Shown piece after piece: positions 4,858 through 5,799 of a stretch of DNA of 5,799 nt (its first letter is position 1; the number at the start of each line of letters is the position of its first letter). The stretch is from the NCBI GenBank assembly GCA_013695905.1, contig JACCZQ010000406.1, forward strand, positions 1 to 5,799. Direction: 5' to 3'. Below the pieces are notes generated by a model. That model had not been told where the DNA came from. It made no database searches and was given only the letters and a program-made list of their open reading frames with translations. The translations under genes were made by a program, and so were the position numbers. Source of the stretch: Chthoniobacterales bacterium (lineage in GTDB: Bacteria > Verrucomicrobiota > Verrucomicrobiia > Chthoniobacterales > UBA10450).

Positions 4858-5348
4858 CCCGAGGATTCGTGGTAAGCGGCACCCACGGTGATCGAGAAGA
4901 ATTCATTCTCCACGCCGCTGATGATGTGAGCGCTGAAATCTTCGCGACCGTACTTGCCGCTCGATTTTCCGTAGAAGAGGCCCACTTCTCCACCAAAGTC
5001 ATACCCGCGCTTGAGCCGTAAATCTACGACACCACCGGGCCCTGCGCTGCCAGTCATCGGGCCGGTGTAACCACGCTGCACCTCCGCGGACCCGACAAAG
5101 GCCAGCGGCAGAGAATCGAGCGGCGCCATTCCTGCCGTCCAGGCGGTGTGGGAAAGCGGGAAAGGGCGACCGTCCAGAAGAGCGAGCATCGGCAGGCCAC
5201 GAACTAAAGCCGCGCTATCAACCGAGCGATAGATATCCGACTGCTGCAGCGCTAAGGCGGTGCGCTCCGGTTGCCCGGTCGGCTGCGCGTGCATCGTGAG
5301 ACAAAGGCTGAGGCAGGCGAGCACGGGCAGAGCGGAGCGCTTGATCAT
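4830..5348 (-). CDS. Short exported TonB-dependent-receptor plug-like protein, no barrel
   Basis: A 172-residue protein with a signal peptide, MIKRSALPVLACLSLCLTMHA, cleaved before QPTG. Residues 49-113 resemble a TonB receptor plug: RGLPMLALLDGRPFPL matches the (i)RG-x-x-vlvliDG strand, then DSLPLAFVGSAEVQRGYTGP and SAGPGGVVDLRLKRG match the usual ieRIEVlrGp...GaiGGvInI stretch. A few barrel-like strands follow (GGEVGLFYGKSSGKYGR, FSITVGAAYHESSGR) before the stop. Full receptors have 600-900 residues with a 22-strand barrel, so this is either a specialised plug-only protein or a receptor cut short. I recall similar short plug proteins in Verrucomicrobiota, which favours the former, but that is from memory. 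The last residues INHRQRR and the stop codon lie inside an inverted-repeat patch, so the C-terminus may have been replaced. The receiver gene lies 68 bp upstream on the same strand and the small exported protein lies downstream. Confidence 0.72.
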   Translation of the reverse strand: MIKRSALPVLACLSLCLTMHAQPTGQPERTALALQQSDIYRSVDSAALVRGLPMLALLDGRPFPLSHTAWTAGMAPLDSLPLAFVGSAEVQRGYTGPMTGSAGPGGVVDLRLKRGYDFGGEVGLFYGKSSGKYGREDFSAHIISGVENEFFSITVGAAYHESSGRINHRQRR

Positions 5349-5394
5349 CTCGACAATTCACAGCCGCAGCGCCCTTTGCGCCACTGAAATCTTC

Positions 5395-5414
5395 TTCCAG
5401 GCGTGCGTCTGGAA
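5395..5414. terminator. Hairpin after the receiver gene, no U-tract
   Basis: TTCCAG (5395-5400) and CTGGAA (5409-5414) pair perfectly, and two further pairs (G-U, C-G) leave a four-base loop. In the direction of transcription the stem begins two bases after the TAG of the receiver gene and ends 46 bases before the plug gene start. GAAGATTTC follows rather than a run of T, so intrinsic termination is uncertain. If it does terminate, the plug gene has its own promoter. Confidence 0.33.
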
Positions 5415-5416
5415 TT

Positions 5417-5799
5417 CTACGCCACCCGCGAGGCGAGGCGGCCACCGTCGAAATTCTCGGCGAGATTCACGTGGCTCGCTTCGATCACTTCGTGCACGAT
5501 CTTTCCGAGCTCCGCCGCTTCGTAAGGTTTGGCGATCACGCCGCGGAAGCCGTAATCCTGGTAGCGCGCCATCGTCGAATCCATCGCGTAGCCGCTGGAG
5601 ACGATGGCGTTCACGGTCGGGTCGATCTCGATGAGGCGCTTGAGCGCTTCCTTGCCGCCCATGCCGCCGGGCAGCGTCAGGTCGAGGATGACGAGGTCGA
5701 AGCGTTCGCCGGACTCGAGCTTCTCGCGATAGAGATTCACGCCGTCCAGTGCTGTCTCAGCCTCGCTGACTTCGTAACCGAGATGGCTCAGTGTGTACT
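5417..5799 (-). CDS. Response-regulator receiver domain, C-terminal end of a larger two-component protein (partial)
   Basis: The visible 126 residues are the C-terminal part of a CheY-like receiver. They begin inside helix 1 (YTLSHLGYEVSEAETALDG) at the window edge, so the N-terminal acidic pair and everything before it are missing. FDLVILDLTLPGGMGG carries the phospho-acceptor Asp (codon 5681-5683), NAIVSSGYAMD holds the switch Ser, and VIAKPYEAAEL has the conserved Lys (codon 5528-5530). The LPGGMGGKEALKRLIEIDP and SSGY style is typical of receiver domains fused behind PAS and histidine-kinase domains in hybrid sensor kinases, so that is my best guess; a stand-alone receiver is also possible. 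A tail of about 15 residues (NLAENFDGGRLASRVA) follows the last helix and no DNA-binding output domain follows. It lies upstream of the plug-like gene on the same strand, but nothing ties their functions together. Confidence 0.88.
   Translation of the reverse strand, partial: YTLSHLGYEVSEAETALDGVNLYREKLESGERFDLVILDLTLPGGMGGKEALKRLIEIDPTVNAIVSSGYAMDSTMARYQDYGFRGVIAKPYEAAELGKIVHEVIEASHVNLAENFDGGRLASRVA

Noticed and set aside
4421..5002. 193-codon minus-strand open frame across the plug-like and exported-protein genes
   Set aside because: It is in a different frame from both genes, is low in complexity and has no motifs. The two overlapping frames have signal peptides and domain-like patterns.

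Overview
This is a GC-rich bacterial window packed with short genes. It holds nine protein-coding loci, two of them cut by the window edges, and I see no rRNA, tRNA, CRISPR array or transposase. The mix suggests a Gram-negative soil or freshwater bacterium, and Verrucomicrobiota is my best guess: small exported proteins, a TonB plug-type protein, a C39-like peptidase, a SIMPL protein and weak or absent Shine-Dalgarno sequences. That assignment is inference from gene style, not from a marker gene.

Layout. At the left edge a membrane-anchored C39-like cysteine peptidase (minus, truncated by the window) diverges from a cytoplasmic beta-propeller-like protein (plus); a perfect 14-bp palindrome lies between them. 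The propeller gene converges on a SIMPL (DUF541) exported protein (minus) whose reading frame is broken by an apparent one-base loss. From about 2.17 kb the plus strand carries an EamA/DMT-type transporter, an exported cupin with a complete metal-binding motif set, and a VOC/glyoxalase-type metalloprotein. The VOC gene has anomalies at both ends: no standard start codon places its first beta-strand in the protein, and its frame runs on, antisense, through most of the next gene. From about 4.33 kb to the right edge three genes run on the minus strand. In transcription order they are the C-terminal receiver domain of a two-component protein, a short exported TonB-plug-like protein, and a small exported protein of unknown function. 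A patch of about 100 bp with hexameric and inverted repeats separates the last two, and the plug gene's stop codon lies inside it.

Functionally this looks like a collection of small envelope and housekeeping accessory genes rather than one pathway. Five of the nine products have an N-terminal signal or anchor segment and one more is a polytopic membrane protein. Cupin and VOC may be co-transcribed; receiver, plug and small exported protein may form another unit. I do not see a convincing new multi-gene system. The best leads are the plug-only TonB protein with its repeat-embedded end, the conserved-looking small exported protein, and the lesions in the SIMPL and VOC genes, which could be real decay or single-base sequence errors.
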